Assembly: GCF_002901705.1 (NCBI RefSeq)
Contig: NZ_PPPV01000016.1
Location: 148,722 to 212,721, forward strand
Reading direction: 5' to 3'
Source of the DNA: Staphylococcus lugdunensis
Lineage (GTDB): Bacteria > Bacillota > Bacilli > Staphylococcales > Staphylococcaceae
DNA: 64,000 nt
How positions within the stretch are numbered: position 1 is the stretch's first letter; each line of letters opens with the position of its first letter. The notes beneath the pieces were generated by a model. The model worked only from the letters and a program-made list of their open reading frames with translations. It was not told the DNA's origin and did no database searches. The position numbers and the translations under genes are program-made. This document shows, piece by piece, positions 9,876-19,136 of the stretch.

Positions 9876-10777
9876 AAATCATTATCTATCGTTTGTGCAA
9901 TTTGTTTCACTACTTTGTGTGATTCATGAATAGGAAATAACGAAAAGTCATGTATCATTTTGGGATATCTAAAGAACTCAATCGGTTGTCGGTGCTCACT
10001 TAAATAAAAATCCAAGCGTTCCATATCAGGATAGTAGATTTCCTTTCCTGCACCAAACATAACAATCGGTGGTAAGCCTTCAAGATTGCCATTAATTGGT
10101 GATATTTCAGCATTGTTCAAAGGCTTTCCAGCTGCCCACACTGATAAAATATCATGAACACCTTGTCGATTAACAAATTGATCTTGTTGTTGAAGTTTTT
10201 CTGTAATTTCTGGGTTACTTAATGTAGCATCCAATAATGGTGACAATAAATACAATTTACGTGGCATTGGCAACTGCTGTTTGATAAGAGATTGGACAAA
10301 GCTTAATGCGAGCGCGCCTCCAGTACCATCACCCATAACTACTATATTTTCAGCACCTACTTCATCCACTAATTGTACATAAACTGCCTGTATCGCTTTA
10401 AAAGTATCATCAATATGAAATTCCGGTGCTTTAGGATAAATAGGTAACACGACCTCATATAACGTGGCTAATGTTAATTTATCCATCAAGCGCCAATGAA
10501 ATGGCGAGGGTTGTAACGTATTGTAACCACCGTGAAGATAAAGGATTTTCTTACCTGTTTCATGTCTAAAATTGAATCGAAATACTTGCATATCATCTAA
10601 CATTAATTTATCTAAATTTGATTTAACATTTAATGTTGAAGGTTGTTTATGCTTTAAGCGATTAGCATTTCTTCTTTTCTCCATAAATTGATTAAATTGT
10701 CCCTCATCCTTAAATTGAATTGAACGATTATGCAGTAAATACTTATTTACCACACGATTCATCATATAAGTTCTCAT
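9869..10777 (-). CDS. Alpha/beta hydrolase, HSL/esterase family, lacking the usual catalytic serine
   Basis: 302 residues from ATG at 10777 (AGGGG 8 nt upstream; a TTG at 10786 is too close to it). The oxyanion-hole motif LHGG is at about residue 81 and a His likely to belong to the triad is in KMIHDFSLF near 280. The nucleophile elbow, normally GDSAGG, reads GDGTGG (about residues 149-154), so the serine position is glycine. It may be inactive as a classical esterase or use another residue. It lies between the thioesterase operon (convergent) and a membrane protein gene (divergent). Substrate unknown. Confidence 0.85.
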   Translation of the reverse strand: MRTYMMNRVVNKYLLHNRSIQFKDEGQFNQFMEKRRNANRLKHKQPSTLNVKSNLDKLMLDDMQVFRFNFRHETGKKILYLHGGYNTLQPSPFHWRLMDKLTLATLYEVVLPIYPKAPEFHIDDTFKAIQAVYVQLVDEVGAENIVVMGDGTGGALALSFVQSLIKQQLPMPRKLYLLSPLLDATLSNPEITEKLQQQDQFVNRQGVHDILSVWAAGKPLNNAEISPINGNLEGLPPIVMFGAGKEIYYPDMERLDFYLSEHRQPIEFFRYPKMIHDFSLFPIHESHKVVKQIAQTIDNDLR

Positions 10778-10985
10778 GTATGTCAACCCCTAAAAATTGC
10801 CTGATTTTCTGCAGAATTTAATATTATCGTAATTTTTTTCGTGCTTTTTCAGCGATATAATGTATGATATATATTTGAAATAAGTATTTAAAAAGACCAA
10901 CTTAGTTATATTTTATTATTATATCAAAGCTAGTATAAAATAATACAACATAGAAAACAATCAAATACTAAAAAGGAGTATCATA

Positions 10986-11693
10986 ATGGAACAATCCCGT
11001 TCACAACACCCAACGTATCAACGTACACAATATCAACCAGATTATCAGTTACAAACGACTAAGAAACGTTCTTGGGTTAGTATCATTATTCATTTTATCG
11101 TCTTAGTGCTTACCGCCATAAGTGGCTATAGTATGTATAAACAACCTCTTTTTATTTTTGGCTTAAAAGATACAGAAGTAGGTTATACACAGCTCAAAAA
11201 CTTTAAGCAATCATTATCAAATTTAACTGAATTGAGCATTAACTCGGATCAAGTTACCAAGTTAAATGGACTCGGTTTAAGTGATATAGCCAAACAATTA
11301 GAAGCCTTATCCATTAAACCTGAACATATAGAGCAATTAAAGTCAGTGATTGAACAAATAAACATGTTATTCAATATTTTCTTTGGCTTATGCATTTTAA
11401 GTTTAATATTAACAATATTAACTTTACTATTTAATCGTACATTGCTTAAATTACTTAACTTTTTGTCTATTGCAAGCATGTTGGCAATAGTCGTATATTT
11501 TATGATTGCTATTGATTATTTGGCACAACGTATAGCAAAGTTGTTAAATAATGCTTACGTACAAATCACACCGGATCAAGTTATCATAGAAGCAGATGCT
11601 ACACATAATGCCATTATTTTACTTATCTGTTGTTTAGCATTGATATTCTTAAGTTTATTCTTTAGAAGTAAACGTCAAATTAAGCGATTATAA
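10986..11693 (+). CDS. Conserved staphylococcal membrane protein of unknown function
   Basis: 235 residues; ATG after AAAAGGAG. A hydrophilic Gln/Tyr/Arg-rich N-terminus of about 28 residues is followed by four predicted membrane helices (near 30-50, 124-145, 152-172 and 206-225), with an extracytoplasmic stretch of about 70 residues between the first two. No catalytic motif is seen. It is monocistronic, upstream of a hairpin and a STAR repeat block. Confidence 0.7.
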   Translation: MEQSRSQHPTYQRTQYQPDYQLQTTKKRSWVSIIIHFIVLVLTAISGYSMYKQPLFIFGLKDTEVGYTQLKNFKQSLSNLTELSINSDQVTKLNGLGLSDIAKQLEALSIKPEHIEQLKSVIEQINMLFNIFFGLCILSLILTILTLLFNRTLLKLLNFLSIASMLAIVVYFMIAIDYLAQRIAKLLNNAYVQITPDQVIIEADATHNAIILLICCLALIFLSLFFRSKRQIKRL

Positions 11694-11749
11694 ACCTATG
11701 ATATAGCTACTAAATATGAAAATGAGTGGGTCTGGGACATAAATCTAAG

Positions 11750-11801
11750 AAAAACAGCAGTAAGATTATTTTCAATTAGAAAATATCTTGCTGCTGTTCT
11801 C
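11750..11801. terminator. Palindromic terminator-like hairpin
   Basis: The arm AACAGCAGTAAGAT and its near-complement ATCTTGCTGCTGTT flank an AT-rich centre. It is preceded by TCTGGGACATAA, which also begins the dispersed repeat family at 15506, so it may be a truncated relative. Confidence 0.6.
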
Positions 11802-11837
11802 TATTTTCACAATACTTCGTATTGCATGGCTTCGCTT

Positions 11838-11972
11838 TCCTAGGGTGCCGTCTCAGCCACCCCAACTTGCGTTGTTCGTGGAAATGCTTGTTGCATTTCT
11901 TTGTGTTGGGGGCCCCACCCCAACTTGCGTTGTTCGTGGAATTTCTGATCGAAATTCTCTCTGTTGGGGCCC
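11838..11972. repeat. STAR element (GC-rich staphylococcal repeat), two core copies
   Basis: Tandem units contain CCCCAACTTGCGTTGTTCGT followed by an imperfect palindrome and the core TGTTGGGGGCCCCA at 11902-11917, then CTGTTGGGGCCC at 11961-11972. This fits the published STAR consensus (TGTTG-G-GGCCC). The last GGGCCC abuts the stop codon of the emrB-like gene on the minus strand, so the element forms its 3' untranslated region. Confidence 0.85.
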
Positions 11973-13937
11973 TTATATATGTTCTTTGGACATCATTTTG
12001 TCGTGTTCTGCGTCTGCTTTTTTCTTGCTTTTTAGGAATAGGCTTAGGATGAATGCGAGTATGCTAAGTGCTGTTGCAATCCAGAATGCGTCGTTGATTC
12101 CATCTACGGATGATATTTTTTGGACGAACATAGATAGTACTTTCATTGCGCCTTGTTCTCCTCCGTATTGTGTTGCAAGTTCACGCATATGGTCTTGAAC
12201 AACAGGATTTGTTTTGTCTAATTCTGTAGAAAATGCATTAAAATGTTGCGTTGTTTGGGTAGTCATAACAGTGACTAATATCGCTGTTCCGATTGATCCA
12301 GCCAATTGACGCATCGTATTTAAAAATGCATTCCCATGTGAAATGAGACGTGGTGGTAACGCATTAATTGCCGCAGTCATCAATGGCATCATTACAAATG
12401 CCATACCAAATGAGCGGATAATGTAAATGCTCATAATATGCATATAAGGTGTATCTAAATTAAGTTTTGTTAATTCATACGTACCATAAGTCATCACTGC
12501 AATACCAAATAAAGCTAACGGTTTAAGACCTACTGTATCAAGCAATTTACCAGCTACTGGACCTAAAGCACCCATCACAAGCGCACCAGGTAACATAAGT
12601 AATCCTGAATCTAAAGCTGAGAAACCACGTAAGTTTTGTAAATAAATCGGTAATAAAATCATACCACCAAATAAACTCATCATGACTACCATATTGATAA
12701 TTGTAGTCAATGTATACGTTGATGATTTCAAAACTTCAAGATTTAACATCGGTGCTTTCATTGTTAATTCACGAATAACAAATAACGTAATAAATACTGC
12801 ACCAAGAATAAACATCACGATGATTTCTGTTGAGCCCCAGCCTTTGTTACCAGCTTCACTGAAGCCGTATAATAAGGCACCGAAACCAATTGTACTGTAT
12901 ACAACACCTTGATAATCGGCTTTAGGATTTGTTGTGCGTTGATATAATCTAAACCAAATAAACCCTATGATAATAGCAATTAATCCTAGAATGAACATAC
13001 CGTAAAACATCACATTCCAGTGATAGTTTTGAACGATATAACCAGAAAGTGTTGGACCGATTGCAGGAGCTAAAATCATGGCAATCCCCATTGTACCCAT
13101 GGCTACACCACGGCGTTCAGGTGGGAAAATTGTCACAATAACGTTAGATCCAAGTGGCATTAATATACCAGCACCAATGGCTTGCAATACACGTCCTGTC
13201 ATCATAATTGGGAAGTTTGTAGAAATCGCACAAACTAATGAACCCAGTGTAAATAATGTAAGCGCGATAATAAACAATTTACGATAAGAATATTTATTGA
13301 ATAAAAACGCACTGATAGGTATCAAGATACCATTTACTAACATAAATCCTGTCATCAACCATTGACCAGTTGATGCTGAAATGTTGAATTCAGTATTAAT
13401 ACGCGGTAATGCCACGTTTAATAATGTTTGGTTTAAGATAGCAATAAACATACCAAATAACATCGCTGCTATAATTTGAGCACGTGTAACATTTTTGCCA
13501 AAGACAAAATCTTCATTTTGATTCTTGATTTGTTCATTGACACGTCCTTCTACAGAGTTCGGATTAATAGCATCATGTGCATCATCTCCTTGATTGACAC
13601 CATGTGATGTTTCATCAGCGTGTTGTAGCTTATCAGACGTATCTCCTGTTTCTGTCGTTGCAATGTGTTCTGTTGTATCATTGAATTGATGTTTACGTTT
13701 ATCATCTTCAATGTCATTTGACTTACTTTGATTAAACCCATTTTTAGACATTTCTTCTTTGTCTAAATCACTTATTTTAAATTTAGATTGTTGACTCTTA
13801 GAATCTTGTAGATTGCGTTGTTCCTTGAATTGCCCTTTATTTTTATTCTTTTTGCGTGATTTAACCACGAAAAAGTTAATAAGGCCAATAAATATGAGCG
13901 CTACAACAATATAACCAATAATGAAGGTCGTAGTCAT
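11973..13937 (-). CDS. emrB: EmrB/QacA-type 14-helix MFS multidrug exporter with long charged linker
   Basis: 654 residues; ATG after AAGGGGG. One N-terminal membrane helix (residues 6-26) is followed by a highly charged region of about 115 residues rich in Asp, Lys, Gln and His, and then the DHA2 core, which starts near residue 152 (AQIIAAMLFGMFIAILNQTL). The core carries FNKYSYRKLF (motif A-like) and GRVLQAIGAG. Typical QacA-family proteins are about 510 residues, so the extra N-terminal 140 are unusual but are shared with S. aureus as I remember it. It is co-transcribed with the upstream membrane-fusion gene (12-bp gap). Likely drug or fatty-acid efflux; substrate not determinable. Confidence 0.88.
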   Translation of the reverse strand: MTTTFIIGYIVVALIFIGLINFFVVKSRKKNKNKGQFKEQRNLQDSKSQQSKFKISDLDKEEMSKNGFNQSKSNDIEDDKRKHQFNDTTEHIATTETGDTSDKLQHADETSHGVNQGDDAHDAINPNSVEGRVNEQIKNQNEDFVFGKNVTRAQIIAAMLFGMFIAILNQTLLNVALPRINTEFNISASTGQWLMTGFMLVNGILIPISAFLFNKYSYRKLFIIALTLFTLGSLVCAISTNFPIMMTGRVLQAIGAGILMPLGSNVIVTIFPPERRGVAMGTMGIAMILAPAIGPTLSGYIVQNYHWNVMFYGMFILGLIAIIIGFIWFRLYQRTTNPKADYQGVVYSTIGFGALLYGFSEAGNKGWGSTEIIVMFILGAVFITLFVIRELTMKAPMLNLEVLKSSTYTLTTIINMVVMMSLFGGMILLPIYLQNLRGFSALDSGLLMLPGALVMGALGPVAGKLLDTVGLKPLALFGIAVMTYGTYELTKLNLDTPYMHIMSIYIIRSFGMAFVMMPLMTAAINALPPRLISHGNAFLNTMRQLAGSIGTAILVTVMTTQTTQHFNAFSTELDKTNPVVQDHMRELATQYGGEQGAMKVLSMFVQKISSVDGINDAFWIATALSILAFILSLFLKSKKKADAEHDKMMSKEHI

Positions 13938-13949
13938 ATTTTGACCCCC

Positions 13950-14597
13950 TTAGTTTTTATGAATTTTAACTTCAGCGTTCATACCAGGAACAACATCTTT
14001 TGATGGTGTAGAATCAAGAGAAATTTTTACAGGAACGACTTGAGATACTTTCGTGTAGTTACCGTCACTATTAGAAGATGGCATTAATGAGAAGCTATTT
14101 GCTGTTGCTTGACCAACATGTTCAACTTTACCACTCACTGTTGTACCTTGCGCATCAATTGTAACATCTACGTCGTTACCTTTCTCAATACTGCTGACGT
14201 CTTTTTCATCAACATTCGCAGTAATATATAATTCATCTAAATTGTATGCATAAGCGATTGGATTTCCAGCTTGTGCCATAGAACCTTCAGCACCATCTGT
14301 TTTTACGATTGTACCGTTTTGTGGCATTTTGATATCCATTGATTGTGTATCGCCACTTTCGCTTTTTCCAACGACTGTAGCTACTTTGTCACCTTTACTT
14401 AGCTTGTCCCCTTCTTTAGCATCAAATGATTTAATTTGACCTGATGTTGGACTTGCAATTTTAATTTGTTTACCGTCAACTTTAGCATTATCAGTCGTTA
14501 CATAGCTTGTCGCATTGTTATAAAAATGGAAGCCAATGATACCAATAACCGCTAAAACAACGATTGTAATCACATTGATTAAAATCAATTTTTTCAT
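13950..14597 (-). CDS. emrA: EmrA/HlyD-type membrane fusion protein
   Basis: 215 residues; ATG after AGGAGGAAA. A single N-terminal membrane anchor (residues 3-25) precedes a biotinyl-lipoyl-like domain starting YVTTDNAKVDGKQIKIASP, which is the HlyD_D23/EmrA signature. It lacks the long coiled coil of Gram-negative adaptors, as expected where there is no outer membrane. It is the first gene of the efflux operon with the EmrB-like pump and divergent from the TetR regulator. Confidence 0.9.
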   Translation of the reverse strand: MKKLILINVITIVVLAVIGIIGFHFYNNATSYVTTDNAKVDGKQIKIASPTSGQIKSFDAKEGDKLSKGDKVATVVGKSESGDTQSMDIKMPQNGTIVKTDGAEGSMAQAGNPIAYAYNLDELYITANVDEKDVSSIEKGNDVDVTIDAQGTTVSGKVEHVGQATANSFSLMPSSNSDGNYTKVSQVVPVKISLDSTPSKDVVPGMNAEVKIHKN

Positions 14598-14661
14598 CTA
14601 AACATTTCCTCCTATTTGCTTTTAAAATTCACTTTATCTATTATAGAGACATCAGCAGTAA

Positions 14662-14698
14662 AAAAACACCAACACATCTAACAAAATTGTTGGTTTTT
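14662..14698. promoter_or_regulatory. Inverted repeat in the emrA/tetR divergent promoter region
   Basis: AAAAACACCAAC and GTTGGTTTTT flank a 15-nt centre between the divergent starts. It could be the TetR operator or a short hairpin; position is the main argument. Confidence 0.4.
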
Positions 14699-14729
14699 CG
14701 TAACAAAACAAATACAGGTGACTTTACAA

Positions 14730-15281
14730 ATGAAAAATCGTGCGAAATATAGAATTATTTTTAATTTTGTCCATCTACTTGAACAATATCCTTTTGAAGC
14801 CATTACTACAAAATTAATTTGTGCACATAGCAATGTAAACCGTTCAACATTTTACGCTAACTTTAAAGATAAATATGATTTATATGATATTATTCAAAAT
14901 TACCATAAAAAGAAATACATCAATTTGTTAGACACATTGTACAATGACTTTGAAGATGTTAAATCAAACAATATGAAGATTCATAAATTCTTTGTGATTG
15001 TCTTAAAGTACATACAACGTAAAAAAGCTTTCTTTCATGCCGTATTCATTACCCATCCCAATCGTGAAATTGCCATCGAATACTTCCAGCTCACAAAAGT
15101 GAAGTATGAAAAGATTTTAACAGACTATAATACAACGATTGAGAATAAAAGTGCATTTGTTACTTATACGTTAGGTGGACAAACTGCTATTTTGTTAAGT
15201 TGGCTGAAAGACGGTTGTCAAGAAAGTCCACATAAAATTGCTGATATTCTACTTGCTAATACGATTAAATTACAACGCTAG
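14730..15281 (+). CDS. TetR-family regulator divergent from emrAB
   Basis: 183 residues from ATG at 14730, chosen because AGGTGA lies 8 nt upstream; a GTG at 14718 overlaps that site. The N-terminal helix-turn-helix is at about residues 20-50 (ICAHSNVNRSTFYANFKDKY), typical of AcrR/TetR, followed by a helical ligand domain. The divergent layout with an efflux operon suggests it represses emrAB and itself; this is inference. Confidence 0.88.
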   Translation: MKNRAKYRIIFNFVHLLEQYPFEAITTKLICAHSNVNRSTFYANFKDKYDLYDIIQNYHKKKYINLLDTLYNDFEDVKSNNMKIHKFFVIVLKYIQRKKAFFHAVFITHPNREIAIEYFQLTKVKYEKILTDYNTTIENKSAFVTYTLGGQTAILLSWLKDGCQESPHKIADILLANTIKLQR

Positions 15282-15344
15282 TATACACAAATATGGGTCA
15301 GAATCGTAATTATAGGAATACAGTCTGAGTTATAAGTTCTAAAA

Positions 15345-15375
15345 TAAAAACCATCCGTATTTTGGATGGCTAAAC
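15345..15375 (-). terminator. Small hairpin, terminator on the minus strand
   Basis: CCATCCGTATTTTGGATGG followed on the minus strand by TTTTTATTTT. It lies downstream of tcaB and the dispersed repeat. Confidence 0.55.
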
Positions 15376-15505
15376 AGTATTGGGACGCTGACTCGCAATG
15401 AAACAGTGCTCATAGAAGACGATAGGTGTAGGCGACATTTTGAAAAACATACGCATAAAAAATTCGTCCAAAAAGTCATAAATTTTGTTATATTTAACAT
15501 TCGTC

Positions 15506-15660
15506 AGAGTCTGGGACATAATTATATTTTAGGCTCTGAGTTCTATATTGGCAGTAGTTGACTGGATTGAACATACGCTAATACCACGCTTTTTTCAATC
15601 CTAGTCAACCTTGTCGGGGCGGGACTACGAATTCATTATGAATTCTGGCCCGCTCCCTTT
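15506..15660. repeat. Dispersed ~150-bp palindromic intergenic repeat, full copy 1
   Basis: It begins GAGTCTGGGACATAA, contains GGCAGTAGTTGACTGGATTG and its partner CAATCCTAGTCAACCTTG, and ends GAATTCATTATGAATTC plus CCCGCTCCC. The ends pair (GGGACA with a TGTCCC-like arm) and inner arms pair, so the unit can fold into nested hairpins. Related copies lie at 32895, 42587 and 52727, with short forms at 28378 and 40905. It sits 3' of tcaB. Confidence 0.85.
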
Positions 15661-15722
15661 TTATTTCAATTATTTTCTTTGTCAGCAACTATTTATATAA
15701 AAACGCTACGAAGTATCTACTA

Positions 15723-16928
15723 TTATTCTGTGCTTTTTTTAAAAACAAAGTAGTTAACTATTTGTAACATCATCAAAGCAAGTGCAGCAATAGAAATAAT
15801 AATAAGATATGGTGTGCTGTTATATTCACCTTTTAAATTAACTAGAGGTGTCACAAGTCCCCCTAGCAATGACTGTAGTAACCCTAGCAAACTTGATGCA
15901 CTACCCGATCCTGTCGTACGCTCATCCATCGCAATCGCGAAACCTAGTGTTGCAACACCTGTAACTGGTGCAACAAGTACAATCAAACCTATGATTAAAA
16001 TCCAAAATGACCAATGATTAGTTAATACGAAACCTACAATAATCACGCCTACAATTTGGATTACTGTCAGTATTCTTAATAATTGCTGTCTATCAACATA
16101 ATCTACTAATTTTCCTGTTAATTGACTTGAGATAATTAGCGTAACACCAATCGATGCAAAGATAAGACTAAAAGCAAATGGTGACTGACCATATATTTTT
16201 TGAATAAGAAACGGTGATGCTGAAATATAGCTAAATAGCATGATGAAGGTTACGCCTTGTATCAGCATTGGCAATACATATTTTGGTGTAGCTAATAGCT
16301 TTCCAAAATTTTTAAAAATAACTTTAATGCCACTTGTCTCACGTTGCTCAATATGCAGTGATTCTGTAACTTTTAGGGCTGAACCTAACAGCATCAGTAT
16401 GCCAAAAACAGTAAGTACAATAAAGACCGTTCGCCAAATAGACACACTTAAAATAATGCCACCAAGTGTTGGTGCGATAATCGGCGCGATGCCATTGACT
16501 AACATTAATAATGCTAGGAATTTGGTAAGTGCTTTACCACTATATAAATCACTCGCTATTGCTCGGGAAATGACAGCACTCGCACCCCCTGTTAGCCCTT
16601 GAACAAAGCGTAGTACTATCATCACCCATATATTACTGACAAAAATAATACTAAAGCTGGCTAGTGTAAAGATAAACATCGATACTACTAGTGGCATCTT
16701 TCTACCTATTGCGTCCGAAATAGGACCTACAAATAAATTGCCGAGCGCTAAACCAATCATAAATAAGGATAAGGTTAATTGTGAAATTGCTGTCGATGTA
16801 TTAAAATCATGCTTAATTTCTGGTAACCCAGGCAAGAACATATCAATCGATAACGGCCCAATTGCCGTAAGTGCACCTAAAATAATAATAAATATTAATG
16901 ATTGCTTATCACGTTGTTGTGATGACAC
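15723..16928 (-). CDS. tcaB: TcaB, Bcr/CflA-type MFS drug exporter
   Basis: 401 residues with a GTG start after AAAGGTG. Twelve membrane helices are predicted. The N-terminus contains PLSIDMFLPGLPEI near residue 25, the hallmark of Bcr/CflA proteins, and GPISDAIGRKMPL near 67 is MFS motif A. In S. aureus, tcaB is the third gene of the tcaRAB locus, which affects teicoplanin and methicillin susceptibility. Here it lies after tcaA on the same strand with a hairpin between them. Confidence 0.9.
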   Translation of the reverse strand: MSSQQRDKQSLIFIIILGALTAIGPLSIDMFLPGLPEIKHDFNTSTAISQLTLSLFMIGLALGNLFVGPISDAIGRKMPLVVSMFIFTLASFSIIFVSNIWVMIVLRFVQGLTGGASAVISRAIASDLYSGKALTKFLALLMLVNGIAPIIAPTLGGIILSVSIWRTVFIVLTVFGILMLLGSALKVTESLHIEQRETSGIKVIFKNFGKLLATPKYVLPMLIQGVTFIMLFSYISASPFLIQKIYGQSPFAFSLIFASIGVTLIISSQLTGKLVDYVDRQQLLRILTVIQIVGVIIVGFVLTNHWSFWILIIGLIVLVAPVTGVATLGFAIAMDERTTGSGSASSLLGLLQSLLGGLVTPLVNLKGEYNSTPYLIIISIAALALMMLQIVNYFVFKKSTE

Positions 16929-16977
16929 CTAATCACACCTTTCTATAGTTAAGTTTCTCAATATAATTAAGATAAAA

Positions 16978-17022
16978 CTAGGACAGAAACCTTTAATATT
17001 TAAAAGATTTCTGTCCTTTCAC
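16978..17022 (-). terminator. Terminator between tcaA and tcaB
   Basis: AGGACAGAAA and TTTCTGTCCT pair around an AT-rich loop; a partial readthrough terminator after tcaA is likely. Confidence 0.65.
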
Positions 17023-17029
17023 CGCGCTG

Positions 17030-18403
17030 TTAATCTACTTTAACTAATTTATAACCTAAGTCATCTTTGCTTTCTTCTAAAACATAATTTTTCACAACAG
17101 GTAATCCATTGAGTCCAAAACCTTGCACTTTAGCTTTAATCGTGTCGCCTGTTTGATCTACGCTTAAGATAATCGGTGACACGAGTCGTGCACTTGTGTT
17201 AGATGCAATATTTTTGCGTACTTTATCATAACTGCTAGACCCTTTTTTCAAAAATGAATGAACAAGTGAAAAATCACTTTGAGCTATGGCTTGATTTAAT
17301 GATAATGAATAACTGCTGAAAAAGCTACCTAGTTTATTTTTCAACGAGTTATCTTCTTTTTCCTTTTTCTCTATATAATCTGAAATATCATCATCATCAA
17401 ATGACACTGTCACATCGGTATTATCCGTTAATTTATCTGCTTTGATTGACTTTGTTTCTGTTTCAAATGTCTTACCTTTAACTTTACCAGTTGCTGACAC
17501 TGTAATATCTTTATTCTTCGGATAAGGACCATATACTTTGGCGTTGCCATAATCCCAAGTTCTATCATTAATTTTTACTTTTAATGAACTGCGGCTTAAT
17601 TGTTCTCCATTTTTAATCTTAACGTGAACTTTGGCTTCATTAAAATCTTCATTCACATCTACCGTATTGCTATTTGCATATTTAAAATCAAACTTCAAGT
17701 AGCCAGTAAACACACCGTTGTCGGTAATTTTTTTAGCGTCAATTGCATAATTTCCTGGTATAAATTTACCGATAGTGGTTTCTTTATCCGCTTCTGCAAC
17801 GACTTTCTTATTGCGACCATCATCTTTAAATTCATACTTCGTATCTTCTTTAGGTTTAACCGTAACTTCTTTTGTTGGCGGCGTAAAACTCATATTATTG
17901 AAAATCAAATAACGTCGACCATTTTTGCTGACACGTAACACATTTTCCCCAGCACGTGTTTGTAAATAAGCAGCTACACGTGTCTCGCTTTTATTTAACT
18001 TTTCAACTGTTTCTCTTATATCAAAGATAAATTTTGTCATACCGACTTCCTTTTTAATGTATTTGATATAAGTTTGTGCTTCTGTTTCATCGACTTTATT
18101 ATCTCGTGTAGTTAACATCGTAGCGACCTTTTGCGAATCATCATTATCAATCGCATTTATTAATATTTTCGCTTGTGCATCTGGAGAGTTAAAATTTTTT
18201 AACAATACAAAGACGATAATTAACAATATGATAATAAACCCACCGATTGCCCACGGTACAATTTTCTTAAGCCGAATTGTTGCCTCGTTTGAAGCTTGAT
18301 TTGAGCTATTTTCGCCATTGTCGTTAATAGTTGCACCACAGTTTGGGCAATGATTGGTTTGTTCATTCTTTATTTCTTCACCACATTTAGGACACGTAGT
18401 CAT
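17030..18403 (-). CDS. tcaA: TcaA, membrane zinc-ribbon protein affecting glycopeptide susceptibility
   Basis: 457 residues; ATG after CGAGGTGAC. An N-terminal zinc ribbon with Cys4, Cys7, Cys19 and Cys22 is followed by one membrane helix at about 50-70 and a large extracellular part of repeated beta-rich TcaA domains to residue 457. In S. aureus, TcaA loss raises teicoplanin resistance and it influences wall teichoic acid and survival in blood. Length is close to the S. aureus protein (460). It lies directly downstream of the broken tcaR. Confidence 0.95.
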   Translation of the reverse strand: MTTCPKCGEEIKNEQTNHCPNCGATINDNGENSSNQASNEATIRLKKIVPWAIGGFIIILLIIVFVLLKNFNSPDAQAKILINAIDNDDSQKVATMLTTRDNKVDETEAQTYIKYIKKEVGMTKFIFDIRETVEKLNKSETRVAAYLQTRAGENVLRVSKNGRRYLIFNNMSFTPPTKEVTVKPKEDTKYEFKDDGRNKKVVAEADKETTIGKFIPGNYAIDAKKITDNGVFTGYLKFDFKYANSNTVDVNEDFNEAKVHVKIKNGEQLSRSSLKVKINDRTWDYGNAKVYGPYPKNKDITVSATGKVKGKTFETETKSIKADKLTDNTDVTVSFDDDDISDYIEKKEKEDNSLKNKLGSFFSSYSLSLNQAIAQSDFSLVHSFLKKGSSSYDKVRKNIASNTSARLVSPIILSVDQTGDTIKAKVQGFGLNGLPVVKNYVLEESKDDLGYKLVKVD

Positions 18404-18500
18404 ATTGTCACCTCGTTTCTCTTTTCAGCATCATTTCACATACATGTTTTATTATGTAGTCATTCCATAGTATTGCACGTTTATAATCATAATCTTATAT

Positions 18501-18961
18501 TTAATCAAATTGCTTGTTGAATTGTTTTATTCTTGAGTCAATGATGCACAACACGTTGAGTGCTTGTTCAATCTCGTTACTTGAAAAATCTTTGACCATG
18601 TCATTGGCAATTCGACTAAGTATATTTTTACTCTCATCAATATATTGCTGTCCTTTTGTTGATAATTTGATATATTTTAAGCGTTGATCAATATGACTAT
18701 TGGGCTTTTCAAGACAAACCAGCTTAGCATCGATTAATTTTTTTATGCGTCGACTAACAGCAGCTTTATTAACGCCTTGTTTTCTGTGATTTCAGTAATG
18801 GTCAATGCCTGATGATTGCTTAATAGTCTTAAAACATTAGACTGCTCCACTGAAATACCGTATTCATTTTGAATGTCTTTGAACAATTTAGCTGTAAGTG
18901 TGTTCACATCATCGATAAACTGTTTCATAAAATCAATATGACTTTTTGATATTGTACTCAT
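18501..18961 (-). pseudogene. tcaR: tcaR, MarR-family regulator, frameshifted
   Basis: ATG at 18961 (AAGGAG upstream) gives [20 protein letters not shown] through [10 protein letters not shown], then goes out of frame and stops at 18743. The next frame continues the TcaR family sequence ([20 protein letters not shown], the recognition helix and wing) to a stop at 18501. The break is at an A-run on the minus strand (about 18777-18785): one extra A would restore a 153-residue protein, near the S. aureus length of 151. TcaR represses ica and activates sarS/spa in S. aureus. Either a real null allele or a homopolymer sequencing error. Confidence 0.9.
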
Positions 18962-19136
18962 GATACGCTCCTTGAATGTTCTATCTTTTGTCCGAATTAA
19001 TAATGTATTCAAATAATTTTATCAATAATAGGGCTATAAAGAAACTTATTTATTTACAAAATTTCAACTTTATATTTGCGCAGTTATTTGAATTCCATTA
19101 CATTAAATACATAATCTATATAATGAGGTTTACTTT

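Noticed and set aside
11788..12198. Open frames of 76-136 codons on the plus strand across the STAR block
   Set aside because: They arise from the GC-rich repeat and the antisense of the emrB-like gene, with no ribosome binding site.
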